Below are positions 36,948 through 49,399 of a DNA stretch of 64,000 nt, piece by piece. The translations under genes and the position numbers were made by a program. The notes beneath the pieces were generated by a model. It had not been told where the DNA came from. It searched no databases and saw only the letters and a program-made list of their open reading frames with translations. The stretch's first letter is position 1, and every line of letters starts with the position of its first letter. Source of the DNA: Lithospermum erythrorhizon (taxonomy: Eukaryota; Streptophyta; Magnoliopsida; Boraginales; Boraginaceae); contig JADFUC010002139.1 of assembly GCA_019722365.1 (NCBI GenBank), forward strand, positions 1 to 64,000, read 5' to 3'.

Positions 36948-38340
36948 CTGATGAAATCGAAAACATAACAACGAAAGTATAAGAGACACTTCAAACCTCT
37001 AAAATCTTACATCAGACATTTTAGAACCAGAAACCAATACAATTATCAAAGGTTCACGTAATACAAATGAAAAAATATGAGTAGGGTGGATAGGAATCGA
37101 ATAGTTTTCGAATCATAATTTAATATTCGAATCCGAATTCAATAATTGGATATTCGAGAATATTGGGTAACTGTTCATTTCGATTAAAGTGATAATATAC
37201 AAAATACAATTGAAAGTATTAAGTAGAAAACTATATGAATTAATCTCCAATTGAACAGAAAGTCTGAAAAAGAAAGCAGTGAAAATCTACTAATTGTATA
37301 CATAATATATACATCAGAAACACAGAAAATAATTGAAACAAACGGTCTAGACCGGGTATAAGCCATCACTTGGAAAAGGAAGTCACGACACAGGCCAGAG
37401 CAAGTTGGTGAGTCAGAACCAGGGCTTGAGGCATTCTCATTGAGAAATAGGAATCGGTGTTATCACCTTCGAAACATAGATGATCAAAATGGGACACGTG
37501 GTAAATATAAATCAAAGCGACCATTAATTGCCTAACAAAATATAATAATAATACATTCGAATCTAGTGCGTTATTATGGGATTACATTAGGGATGGATAC
37601 GGTTCGAATCCTATTCGAATTATTCAGGTTAAGTTAAATGAACCCATATTAAATTCAGGAACAAAATCCAGTCGAATTCGAACATCAATCTAAAATCAAC
37701 TATTAAAACCAAAAAATCTGAAAACCTTAAACCCAATTCAATTAAAACCCAAATTAATCTAAAATCTGAAGATCATAATACAATTAAAACCCCAATCCAA
37801 AGCATACCCTAAAAAATCAATTCAATTAAAACACTAAATTCAAAGCAAAAATCTGAATTTAACTAAACCTAATCAGTTCGAATAAACTTTCAAATCAATT
37901 ATTAAAACCAAAAATCTGAAAACCTTAAACCCAATTTAATTAAAAACACTAAATTCAAAGCAAAAATCTGAATTCAACTATTTTGAAATCAGACAGTAAC
38001 CCTTAAATCAATTACTAAAATCAAAAATCATGAAAACCTTAAACCCAATTCAATAAAATCCAAATTAATCTAAAATCTGAAGATATTAATACAATTAAAA
38101 TCCCAATTCAAAACATACCCTAAAACCCAATACAATTAAAACACTAAATCAATACAAGGAAACAGAAAAACCAATGAATACAATTTCCAATTTCATATGA
38201 AATCTGAGACAGTTAAAAATCAAGCCTTATCGACATCAGGCTTTCGTGAAGAATAGAGGGAAGAAGGGGGTAAGGAAAAGAATGGAGGGAAGAAGCCGAA
38301 ACCTCAAGCTGCTGCGCATCAAATGGGGGTAGGGTTTTCT
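36948..38340 (-). promoter_or_regulatory. probable leader region and promoter of the proteasome gene
   Basis: On the minus strand a pyrimidine-rich, less AT-rich stretch (about 38340-38220) contains AAACCCTA (telo-box, 38337-38330) and TTCTTCCCTC tracts, typical of plant 5' leaders. Between it and the start codon lie ~1.2 kb of AT-rich DNA that could be a leader intron; the acceptor TTTCATCAG abuts the ATG. The donor is not fixed. An alternative short upstream exon, ATGTCTGAT|GTAAG at 37019-37011, would add Met-Ser-Asp in frame through a 63-bp intron. Confidence 0.45.
37690..38130. repeat. imperfect repeats upstream of the proteasome gene
   Basis: The phrase ATTAAAACCAAAAATCTGAA plus AACCTTAAACCCAATT occurs near 37701, 37900 and 38011. 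AAACACTAAATTCAAAGCAA occurs near 37829 and 37945, and AATTAATCTAAAATCTGAAG near 37752 and 38066. The block is A/C-rich and non-coding. Confidence 0.75.
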
Positions 38341-40680
38341 ACATTTAGTTTACTTAGTGCTATTGTTTTGGTATTGGATTACTATTTTATCCCTCACCTT
38401 ACTTTTGAGTGTAGTGTTTCTGGATTTTCATCGAGGGGCAATATAGTCATCTAATAGAGAGTTTTGAGGTTTGAAGAGTAATTAGGAATTATATTATGCA
38501 AGTAATTATTATTATCGTTAAACTTTAATAGAAATGATAGTAGGAAGCAGGCTAAGCAGTAGTTTTAATCAAACTTCATAATATTGATATTTTAGTGAAA
38601 TAATAATAATCAAGTTATAATTGTATAAATCAAGGATTATAATAATAATCAGGATTATAATCCTCGTAATATGATATATAATAATAATAAAGTATAATTT
38701 ATAATAATCATCAATACATAAAAAATGTGTTAGTTATAGTGTATAAATGCATTACTCATATAGTAGAATATAGTACTACTACATTACTCACATGGTAGAC
38801 GATTGTACTATTAAATTATTTGTATATTAGATTATATAGTAATCACCGATAATAGTAGATTATATATATATATATTATTTATTTTAAACTAGTAATACTC
38901 AAGTGTGACTCGTTATATCTATTATTTATGACATGTAACTATATTGTTGGTTTTCTCTTTAATTAAACTTCGATAATGGATCGATGAAGTAAACTGTTAT
39001 ACTCAGTATACTCCATATATAATATTATTGAAACATTATTAATAGTATATTTTATGTGTATAAGCTAATCAATCTTATAATATTGTGAACGTTTTTAGCA
39101 ATACATTAGTAATAGTATATTATAATTTAATCGTATCTCATACTATAGTGATACTTTAATCGAAAATGTAGTAATAGTAGATTACATTCGTATAGAAAAG
39201 TAATTGAATATGATAATATCGTGATACTTGAATTGAAACGATAGTATTAGAAGATTATATTAGTATAGTAAATTAATCGGATCTCCTAATATAGTAAACA
39301 ATAGTATTAGTCGATTATACTTGTATAGTATAGAAAACAATAGTATTAGTAAATTATACTCGTATAGTATAGTAGATAATCGAATCTTTTAATATAGTAA
39401 ATAATACTATTTGTTAATTGGTAGACTTAGTTTAGAAAGTAGATTTTACTAATTAGTATGTAATATATTTGTGATGCTAGAAATGACAGTATTTTGAAGC
39501 TTAAAAATTGAGGCTAAAAAAGACAAGTAAAAGGAATAGAGGGAGTATTATTTATCAATTATAATATCATCCACTTTTGATTATTAATTTAATGATAGAG
39601 TTATGCGTAGTCGGGCACAGCTACTTCAATTTAATTGAGTTAATATAAATAAAATATAGTTTACTAAATAAAAAATAAAGTAATTGAATATTGTTTGACA
39701 TATTAATAAAAGACATTTATTTTTACTTGACAATAAAATACATTGAAAGTACTTTTAAATTACTTAAATAAAGAACCTATTTAAGCTAAATTGGAACTAA
39801 ATGGTTTTGTATCTCTTTAACGAGCAATATTGTTGTGAAATATTTTTGTGAGTCGAATAATTGACAACACCTAAATCAGAGCGATAGGATAACTAAACGA
39901 ATATATAATAACGAATCGAATCCGAAACCGGATAAGTAAACGAATAATTGACAACTTCGAATCCGAAATCAATTCAAATAACAAGCAGTAAATAGAAAAA
40001 TTAAGCAGCTATGATCTGAGATATTATCTTCAATTTGCTATTCACTTTTAATCAATCCTGACATTGTATATGATGACTAACATTTGGCACGATGCTTTGT
40101 TTAGCTAGGTACCCATTCAATGTCACCTATTTCGACATATACATTAGAGAACAATAACTAAATAATTAAAACCGATTATAATATTCCACTTTTATATTTT
40201 TCGTTAAATCAATTATAATCTCATTAATGACTAAAACTAACTAGATATTAGATCTGAAAGCTGTCCTTAGCGCGTTAAATAGTTGGTATTACAGTCGATT
40301 GACGATTTGCAATGCTTGATTAGATTAACGAGCAGCGAATTTGTGCGTTTATGCAGATGAGAATGCTTGAACCGGTTTTTACGATTTTATTTCGAACCAA
40401 TTACGAATCGAGCGATTTGGGTGCATACAAATTTTCGATTTTAGTCATTTAAGGTGCTTATAAATTTTTTATAAGTGCAGTATTAATATCTTTTACTTTT
40501 GGTGCGTACCGTTATTGATAAGTGATATTTTAATATTACTAGTAAAACTCTATTCTCATTGACTATGATATTTGATATGTTGAACATGTAGCTTTACAAA
40601 AATTTGTAAACATGAAAAATTCACTTAAAATCTGATACTCGAGAATTTAAATGTTCTTATATTTTTTTGAAATCACCAAA
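38341..40680. other. AT-rich DNA with degenerate TAGTATAGT-type repeats
   Basis: From about 38580 to 39480 words such as AACAATAGTATTAGT, ATTATACTCGTATAGTATAG and AATCGGATCTCCTAATATAG recur irregularly as a decayed array. A Stowaway-like right end (GAATAGAGGGAGTATTA) lies at 39534-39550. 39880-40400 contains TCGAAT/CGAATC words like those at 26320-26520. No gene is recognised. Confidence 0.45.
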
Positions 40681-40975
40681 AATAGCTCACACTCTTAATA
40701 AGCAGGATATCAAGCAATTTCAGCTAACACACAAAGTACTCGAATGATATATATATTAACTACTGTGAAATTTTTGTTGTTTATTATGTACTTGATGGAG
40801 GTATTTATACTGCAAAAATTACCCCACTTATCTTACTTATTCGAATACTCACTATTCATGCGTTTTTACGTTGATATTTGACATTTGTGGGCTCGCATTC
40901 TAATGCTCCACATACAAATATCGAAATATCACGATTACATGGGAACACATATTTTCGTTAAAAACATGAGGCTAG
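40680..40975 (-). repeat. 3' LTR-like repeat of element D
   Basis: Matches 55340-55605 in the same orientation: CGAATGATATATATATT, TATGTACTTGATGGAGG, GTATTTAT and a TTGTGG block in the same order. The position after the RNase H end fits a 3' LTR of a minus-strand element. The true left boundary may lie several hundred bases further left. Confidence 0.55.
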
Positions 40976-41040
40976 GCTTGAGTCAGGACAAAACCTGTAA
41001 GAAAAGAAATCTGATAATTATGCCACGCCAGTAAAACATA

Positions 41041-42600
41041 GGTAGTTAGCGAATCACCAAAGTAGCCCAGCGTTCAAATCTTTGAATGTCTTGCTGAAAA
41101 ACGTCTTCAGGAAGAGCCTTTGTGAAGAGATACTGCGTTATCGCATGAGCGGATATCTTAGAATATCTATATCCCTTGTTTCTTCGAGTTCTTGAGTGAA
41201 TAAAGAAAAAGAACCCAGGATGTGTTTGAATCACTATCGCTTTTTTGATATATCGTAACTTCATCTGAGTAACACATGCGGCATTGTCTTCATACATAAT
41301 TGTTGGTTCTTATCCAAATGGTAAACCCAGGATCTTCCTTGGATATGTTATTGTCACTTGTCTTAACCATCACGCTCTTTCTTTTGCTTACATGAAAACT
41401 CTTGAAGCATGATTTGAAGAAGTTGTTCACAATTACGCTTTTGGGATCTCGAGGATATTGCGGTGTCTGTATGTAATGCATACCCGATGCAGTGATTTAG
41501 CATTATGTGGATCGATGAATAACCACTGCGTGTCTACGTAACAACAAAGCTGGTTTTGTGTTAGGATAAACAAGCCAAGATCGAGGGGCGATACCTCGAA
41601 TATCGAAATATATGTTTTATCCGCTTTCGATGTCTCTTTGTAGGACAAGACTAATCCCACTGTGAGATTCACTTGCCAAAAGCTATATCGAGGTCTTATG
41701 CAATTAGCAAGATACATTAAAATCGATTGCGGTATGGTACGCCGATGTCGAATCTTCTTCGTTTTCTTCGGCAGGAGGGAAGGGATCTTTTGATATTAAG
41801 TGTTACGCCGTCGGCCAAGGGTTTTGCCTTATCTATGTTAAACCTTTTTAATACCCTTTAAATTTGATTGGTGTGCCAAAATACCATTTTAGTCATGCTG
41901 TCTGTAAGCAGACGAGAACTTGGTCTTTCCCAGTCTTTCATTTCAAATTCTTTCTTTAAATTAAATTTATTTTGATTTCTTTATTAGTTCAATAATATTT
42001 GGAGATCATCGACATAGGCGACAATGATTAAAGCGAGATATTGTTTCTATAAAAACACAAGGACAAATAGGATTATTGATGTAGTCCTCTTTTAAGTAAA
42101 TATTCACTTAGCCTATTTATAACACATTAAATCGGGATTGAAGTTTTAACCCGTAAAGTGATCTTTGACCTAATTGCATACATTTCTCTGGGTTTAGGTA
42201 TTTCAATCATTTAAATCCTTCAGAATTTTTAAATGTATATATCACTATCAAGTGATCCATATAATAAGTATAACGACATCCATAAGATGCATATAATTGA
42301 TGAATCTTGACAGACCTATTAAATAACGAAAAGTAATGAAATTACATATAGGGAGAATATAAGTTACCTGTTAATCAATTCAAGTTCTTTGAGAAAAAAC
42401 CTTTGATGACAGACAGGCCTTGTATCTAACACAATCTCCGTTTTTTCTCGTTTAAGTTTCTCACAAATACCCACTTATAACCAAACGGGTTTCCTGCATG
42501 AGGGAATAGTCGCGTCAGGCCCAAATACTTTTAGATTTTAAGAGATTTCAATTCGGTATCTATTACGTCTTTCCATTTGTACGTCAGTGTTGTGACATTG
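41041..42600 (-). pseudogene. copia reverse transcriptase/RNase H of element D, frameshifted
   Basis: The minus strand contains YEDNAACVTQMKL (41294-41256), the RNase H core with its acidic residue, and FTKALPEDVF (about 41130-41100), the usual C-terminal box. Upstream are DPHNAKS (about 41509-41489), YLANCIRPR (about 41717-41690) and AYVDDL (about 42029-42012), the reverse-transcriptase active site. Several frames are used, so it is non-functional as written. Confidence 0.8.
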
Positions 42601-44330
42601 ACCCTGAGATCTGGGTTGGGATCATCATTTTCATTCATAATTTCTTATGCGATGGAGAATGCAAATATTTCATCAATATGCTTTTCCGGTTCCAAAGATT
42701 TCTATATTAACATAATTAGAAATCTCGAGATCGTTTCTTATTTTAGGTTTAAATTATTAATAATCTACGTTTCGTCATCTTGTCTTAGCGAGAGCACTTT
42801 TTTCTATCTACAGGCTTATCATTTATCATTTGAGTGTCTTATCAAAGATCACTTTCGTTAATGTCAGGTCTTTTTCAGTTTTTATCCTTAGAACCCTTGG
42901 GCCGGCCCTTCGGGCGTGCCTTGGATGTCTTTGCTCGTCATTTTGTGAATTTGTCTGAGAAGGAGTATTAATAGGCTGGTACATGTGACTTTGTACTTTC
43001 TTTTCATATCGATAAATGAATCGGCAATTGATTTCTTGGCATGCGCAATTTTCTTTACATTTCTTCCGATTTTTTTGTGCTCAGGTCGTCTTGTTAAAGA
43101 TGGCACATACCACGTTATGTCCTTCACCCATTGTTTCTTTCTCCTCCTAGAGGAGGAAAAAGCATCTCGTCGAAATAACAATCTGAGCACTTGCACGAAA
43201 AACATCACATTAAAGGTTCAAGATATCTAATAATAGAGGGAGCAATGCCCCCGTATATACTGACCTCGCTTTTTCAGAGGTCCATGCTTTGTTCTTTGTG
43301 GTGGAGCTATTGGTACATAAGCTTTTTAATCAAAAAAATATTTTAGATGGGAAATATACGGATGTGACCAGTACTGAAGTTGATATAAGATTATGTTTAT
43401 GATTAGCACTTGGTCTTAAACATATTAATGATGCGGCATGTAAAATTGCATGACGTATAATGCTTGGTAATTTTGTTCATTATCAATAGTGCAACGATAT
43501 CTTTGAAGGCGTTTAATTAATGATTCGGCTACAAACCATTTTGTGTATCATAGCATGAGGCAGGATGTTCAAGCGGTAATTTCAATTGACATGCGATAAT
43601 TATTAAATGATTGGATGTGAAATTAGCGGTGTTGTCGAGTACAGCTTTTCTTTTTATAGTATAATCGGGAAATTGCTCTTAATTTGATTATTTGACGAAA
43701 TCTTGCAAATGCCATATCTCGACGATGATAAACAAACATGTGACCATACACTAGATGCGTGATTAATACCATAAAATACCTAAATGGTCGAGATGGTGGA
43801 TGGATGATCGCGTATATCACCTTGAATTCTTTCAAAAAATCAAATTAATTATTGAAGTTTGCATGGTGCGTGCCTAGTTATTAATTTTCTAGAGAGCAAC
43901 GTATTGCATTATTAATCTTTAAACGCTTTCGAGGATGACCGTAATGCTTTCGATTATTTTCATAAGTACGTTGTGGGCGGGATGACCTAGCGATCGTACC
44001 ACAAGAATCTGAGTTTTGGGGATCCTCCTTTTTATTATACTAAGTGCATTCAATTTCAAGAATATAAGTGTAATGTAATCAGAAGGTAATTTTGGTAGTT
44101 TCTCAATATTTTCTTAACCACAACGCTAAATGTCTGAGATGTATTTATTATTACGCCGGTTATTGTTTCGATGTCGTACACGTGACGATCTCTTGGTCAA
44201 AAGCACCCAATAAGTTCTTTTTGACTTTGGAGAATACAAAGCGTCATTAATGACAAATTTTGTTCCATTTGGTAATATAAACATGGCGTTACGATCCTTG
44301 TCCAGTCTGTAGGACCTGAAATTTGTAATT
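42600..44330 (-). pseudogene. copia integrase and pre-integrase region of element D, decayed
   Basis: The best anchored part is the pre-integrase domain on the minus strand at about 44310-44160: NAMFILPNGTKF, VINDALYSPKSKR. Downstream (to about 42600) lies where integrase belongs, but frames are badly broken and the DDE residues cannot be placed with confidence. The frame 43208-42888 (106 codons) has no clear integrase match. Confidence 0.5.
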
Positions 44331-44589
44331 AATTGCTAGCTTTGGTAAGTTGATGTCGATTAAAATATGTCTTCTTCTTGAGGATTATTGGGTTGTTCAG
44401 TATGGAATGCAAATATAAACAAGTTTCATGCTAGCTTCTTTGAAACATGTGATATAAGACTTAAGAAGTAATCAGCCAACATATAATCCAACATTATTAT
44501 TTCATAGATATAAAGCAAACATTGCATACTAAGTCACACATAAATACAGAATAGCAAGAAGATTATTAAATGTGCGTTATTCCAAACAT

Positions 44590-44991
44590 AAAGTAGTTAA
44601 ATCGTATCGATTAGTCTAAGTTCATTTCGTTTGTTCCGCGTCACGAAGTATAGCGACCTCTCAGATATCTGGTCGTTACCGAGGTTCGTATTCATTAAAA
44701 ATTGAGCACCACTTTTCTTTTCCGTTTCCTTTTTTCTTACGGATGCTTTATATCTTTTACCAAAAGATGTTACGGCGTTCTCTGGCATACCCCAGACGAT
44801 GACGCTTTCTTTCGCGTCAGCAACACAAATTCATCGTGTTTTCAATAGACATGGATTTTCTTACCATTTTCTTGTCGATTTGGGTAATTTACGGTAGATT
44901 GCTATAATTCGCTGAAACGCGTCCACGACACCGACCCACGAAAATTACCCACGACGCGACCACGGCCTCGACCTGCAGATCGATCTGTAAA
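44590..44991 (-). pseudogene. gag C-terminal part of element D
   Basis: Minus-strand text next to the C insertion is DRSAGRGRGRVVG (about 44982-44945), a Gly/Arg RNA-binding tail typical of copia gag. Broken frames continue toward protease. The piece joins in sense with 53461 onward on the other side of element C. Confidence 0.6.
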
Positions 44992-45953
44992 TGTTGGAAA
45001 TAAATGAAAATTTGTTCCAGCTATGCGGATTGCGACAATTGTAGCAATTCATTTCTGGGATTGGGTTAAATGTGATTACTCAGAACTTAGTGTTCAACAG
45101 TAAATTATATTGCGTGTGGGTTTCATGATAATTTAAGGGGTTATGAGCGATTGCTAGATCTTTTCATTAATCGTTATAATAATAGTAATTGGTCGATTAT
45201 TATTATTATACAAACTACAATATAGAGAGCCTAGAAGGTCGCACAATGGTGACGTTGAGTTATATTTCATGTATGAAATTAAAGAGAACTATATAATTGA
45301 GAAAACGTATTTCCTCGATTCTGAGTTACATTTTATGTAGAATATCGATTGAACAAATAGAATCAATTAAATAGTTATTTAATTGGTTCGAATGAGCCTA
45401 GTATTGTCGATAAGCTTGAAAAGATTATTGATATTGACTCGTTACTATTTAATTATCTTATTAAATAGTTCCTTCATTAACCTTTCATTAGTGTCTTAAC
45501 GAACTAATAGAGTTAGCAGTATTATCTTACTTGGGTTGATTAGCGGGCTTGTTTTAGCCTGTACTATAAACTTTAGGGTTTTTAATCATAGTTTTTGTAA
45601 AAACTTTTCACCAAAAACCTAGTAGCCGCCCCCACTTTGGCCGAAATTCTCCCAAGAATTTTGGGGTTTTGGTTTTGTTCGTCGTTTCATAGCGTAGGGT
45701 GGATTCTTTGATTGACCCTCACGGTGTGGGTAACTAGAGATATCATCTGATTGATATTACAAACAAAGTGAAGGAGACAAAATTCACGTTGTGAATTTGA
45801 GCGTGTAGTTTTTAGTGGAATTTACTCATTGCTGTTGTAAAATTAAATACATTCATATAATTTAATTATATGTTTTATATAAATAATGTAATGCGCTAAA
45901 GATCCACGGAACTATGGATTTGTATACTCATATATCCATAATAATTTTCTTCA
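44992..45953 (+). repeat. left LTR of element C
   Basis: Starts TGTTGGAAATAAATG and ends TTTTCTTCA. It shares with the right LTR GCAATTCATTTCTGGGATT, TGACGTTGAGTTATATTTCA, ATGTATGAAATTAAAGA, GGGTTGATTAGCGGGCTTG and AGATCC..GGAACTATGGAT. The ATGTGATT..GAACTTAGTGTT and TGACGTTG words are also in the LTRs of B, so the two elements belong to one lineage. Confidence 0.88.
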
Positions 45954-48150
45954 GTGGCTCATAGAGGCCAAATTAAAGTTGCTTTACGCTGTTTATTTTA
46001 TACTGTTTTGTGTTTTATCGATTTTTTATTTGATTAATTCTTGTTCTCTTTAATTGATAAATATATGATGAAATAAATCTACATGTTCTTGATTATTGAT
46101 TTACACATGTTACAAGTTTGCGTGATGTATTATCATATTTTGTTAACACGCTAGTTTTTGTTTCATAAATTAAAAGGGCGATTTAATTGGTTTTGTTTCA
46201 AAAGCAGTTTTGTAAAATATGTTTGGGGCGTGTAAAATTTTGTAAAAATTAAAACCTAATTTTTCTGGAACTCAGATAGCAGTAGAGGTCTCATTAAATT
46301 TCATAATTTTTTGGATTTTCTAAGTACCTCAAGAAACAATTTTGAGATTTCTGAATTTGTTTAATTAATAGTTAAATATAGAAAATTTATTTTTAATGAG
46401 CGAGCGATTAGGATTTGTTCAAAAAAATTATGGAGTTAACCTTTTCGAATTTCATAAATTTTGAAAATTTTTAAGCCTCCAATTTTTCAGCTAATTAAAT
46501 TAAATCGAAAACAGGTTAAATAGTATTATTACCATGTCGGCCGACCGACTTCAGCTGACCACTACGGGCGTCCGATGTCGGACCGGTGATTTTGGTACCA
46601 AAATATTGATCGGACGGCGACTTTAGAAAGCGGCGTGTCGACCGTAGGCGTATAAACTGGAGTCGTCGAGCCCGATATAACGTGTCTTTTTAATTTTTGA
46701 AAACCACAATTAAATTTATTAAACATTTTGGTTTCCTAAAATTATGGGACTAGTTATATTCGGTTTTTATTGATTGTGAACAATCAACTAATTGGTATGA
46801 TGGTATGTGATGACAATTAATTAATTTCCCTTTATATTATATCTTTTTAAATTAATTTAAAAGTGAACATAACGAATTATGAAACAAATTTAAGCTACTT
46901 AATGTATTTTACAATATATTTGTGATGAATATTTTTCTATAATATGTATATGGTTAATAATTATTGGTAATAATTATTAATTGACATGTCAATATGATAA
47001 TTGAGTTTATATTAATTAATTTTAATATATTGTAATAGCGTGGATTTAATTAATTTGATAATTACAAACATGCATTTTCAATGCCATGCAAAATATTTAT
47101 TAAGTTCATTTATGTGATTTAATAAAATTATACATATTTTGTAATGAACAGATTGGAATGAAAGGTATATAGATATGGCCCGTTTATTTATTTTTCGATT
47201 ATGACAGTAATGTTATAAATGACATACGTCATATTTCTTATATTTATTTATTCTTGTTTTTACCCTTGAAGCTTGCAAAGGCTGTCTAAGATGGATTAAA
47301 ATGTAGCAGTGAAGATATTGAAGATCGTTTCACGGTGGTGGTACTTGGTGGACTCGGATGGATCCGGAAAGAGTACAAGATCACAAGAACTAGGACTTAT
47401 GTTAGTATTTGATAAATCACATGTAATAGGTTCTAGGGGACATGTCATTATATCTCTTGAATGTGCATTACGTTTATTTTTACGTGTTACATGTATTCTT
47501 TGATTATGTGTGTCATGGCAAAACAAGTAATAATAATCTCACGGTAAAATTTAAGCAAAGTATCGAAGCCAATTTTCAAGTTGTGCAATCCAGCATCGAT
47601 TAGGCTTTACCGTGATGGTATTGCAATGTTGCATTTGATATGACGATGGATAAATGTTGAAGTGATTTCATTAACGTTGTGAGAACTTTCCAGTAATCCG
47701 ATCAAATGCTTGCTTTAGTTTAATTGGTATGCTTAACGGTTTCGGAGATACAAATGTTGGGTAGAATCACAGCCAGAGATGCTAGTAGCAGAGTTATGTA
47801 GTTTTACATGGTGGTTGACAACCTACTATTATAACAGTTCAAAATGTAGCAGGTGTTGTAGTTTGAATTTAAGTGTAATAGGTCTTGATACTAATATATT
47901 CGTGATTTGAGTATTAGTATTTACTTTTACAATTTATTTATAAGTGTTTTAGCATGATAGTTCTTGAGTCTGTTATTTTATTTACTTATTCTTGTAGAAT
48001 TAATATGGTGCAGTATTGGCACTCCTACAGAACTTCGACATTTCGGCATGAAAAGTGCAAGGCTGAACTCTTTCAATTTTGGCAGTGGTCACCGAAACTT
48101 AGAATGTTCACCGAGCAAGGAGAGGGCCCCGAATACGTCTTTGAAACGAT
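45954..48150 (+). other. leader and gag-proximal region of element C
   Basis: After the LTR comes GTGGCTCATAGAGGCC, a possible degenerate primer-binding site. A GC-rich island at 46530-46680 contains the near-palindrome GTCGGCCGACCGAC, in strong contrast to its AT-rich surroundings. Small frames at 47309-47503 and 47954-48163 have no family features I can name; they may be the start of gag with breaks. Confidence 0.4.
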
Positions 48151-48850
48151 AAGGTTCCCATGAAACCTAATGATAATTGCCTCCCGTCGGAGAAAAGGGA
48201 TCGCAAAAGCCTGAAGTCACGTCTTTGTGGATGTCGATGTCTCATCTTTTGATATGAACTTCGTTCCAAATTCAATATGAAAAGGTGGCGACGTATGACA
48301 TATACAGCAACTTGAGAATTATTCGAAAGGAAAAGCCCAAAGCGAAGATATGGCACGATGCGTGCTCTCGTGGGCCAGCCAGGCTGAAAGAGCAGACGGG
48401 CCATGACCTCATGCTCGATTAAAATGATTAGGCAATTAGGAATGGGCACCAGCATACGGACACCAGAGTGTCTCAGAAGCTAATTTGTGGATACAAATCG
48501 CAGTCTCTCTTCCCGGACAAATTCTCGGTTTGTCATGAACTTCCAATATGCACAAGTTTGGAGTTATCTACAAGCGAGGCGCATAAGATGATCACGAATC
48601 TTTGAAGACGAACCTAGGTAAGACTAAAACTACACTCTTACATTTGCAGTGGTCCAGCAAAGTCAAGAAAGAAGAAGTTTGAAGTAGAGACCAAGGGTTC
48701 GACAAATCAAAGGATTCTTGGAAAGGGAGGAGCTAGGAAGGATGACAAGTGTCATTATTGGAAACACAGGTCACTTGGAAGTGACACAAAGTGAGATGAT
48801 AGGAAGAATGGCAGATACCGTAACAGCTTGACTCTGGTATGTATGTTAAG
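48150..48850 (+). pseudogene. gag of element C, frameshifted
   Basis: Plus-strand text includes RYGTMRALVG (about 48345-48375), FVMNFQYAQ (about 48528-48555), KSKKKKFEVETKGSTNQ-like sequence (about 48660-48710) and a damaged zinc knuckle, CHY followed by GH and a lost Cys, at about 48750-48785. This order matches plant copia gag. Frequent indels mean no intact protein. Minus-strand frames over it are shadows. Confidence 0.65.
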
Positions 48851-49399
48851 TTTGTACAACTAATTCTACTTAAGTGAGTCTTGGAGCACGGTTGTGGTTC
48901 TCGTATTTTATTCGCGATATCGCGAGGAACTCGAGTCAAGTAGAAGACTTCGAAAGAGGAAATGGATCTGCGTGTGGGGAAATGGCGCGAAGGTTCTTGT
49001 CACTTGCGTGGGATCCGTTAGTTTAAATTGCCGGGCACTTGTTTTGAACTTATCTCCGGTTTCTTATGTACTGCCGGTTTGCGGGAATATTATTTCTATT
49101 TTTTGTTTTGAATAATGATGGTTTTTCATTTTCAATAGATCTAGATGGTTAGAATTCGCGAGAATGGGGTAGTATTGGTACGCCTCCCTTCAGAAATGGT
49201 CTATAGACATGATTAATGAGTCATATAACATAAACTTAAAAGCGGAAGGAATAAAACTGCTGACTTAAACCAAACATACCTATGGCATTGCGGACTAGAT
49301 TCGTGCGAGAACCGAATCAAGAAACTCCGCTCGATTGAATGCAGTTCGATTATGAATCATCGATAAATTAACGATGCTTGCCTTACAGGCAAAATGACC

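Noticed and set aside
36630..36968. 112-codon plus-strand open frame
   Set aside because: Antisense shadow of the intact proteasome beta-3 coding sequence.
48108..48455. 115-codon minus-strand open frame
   Set aside because: Antisense to gag of element C, where plus-strand gag words are visible.
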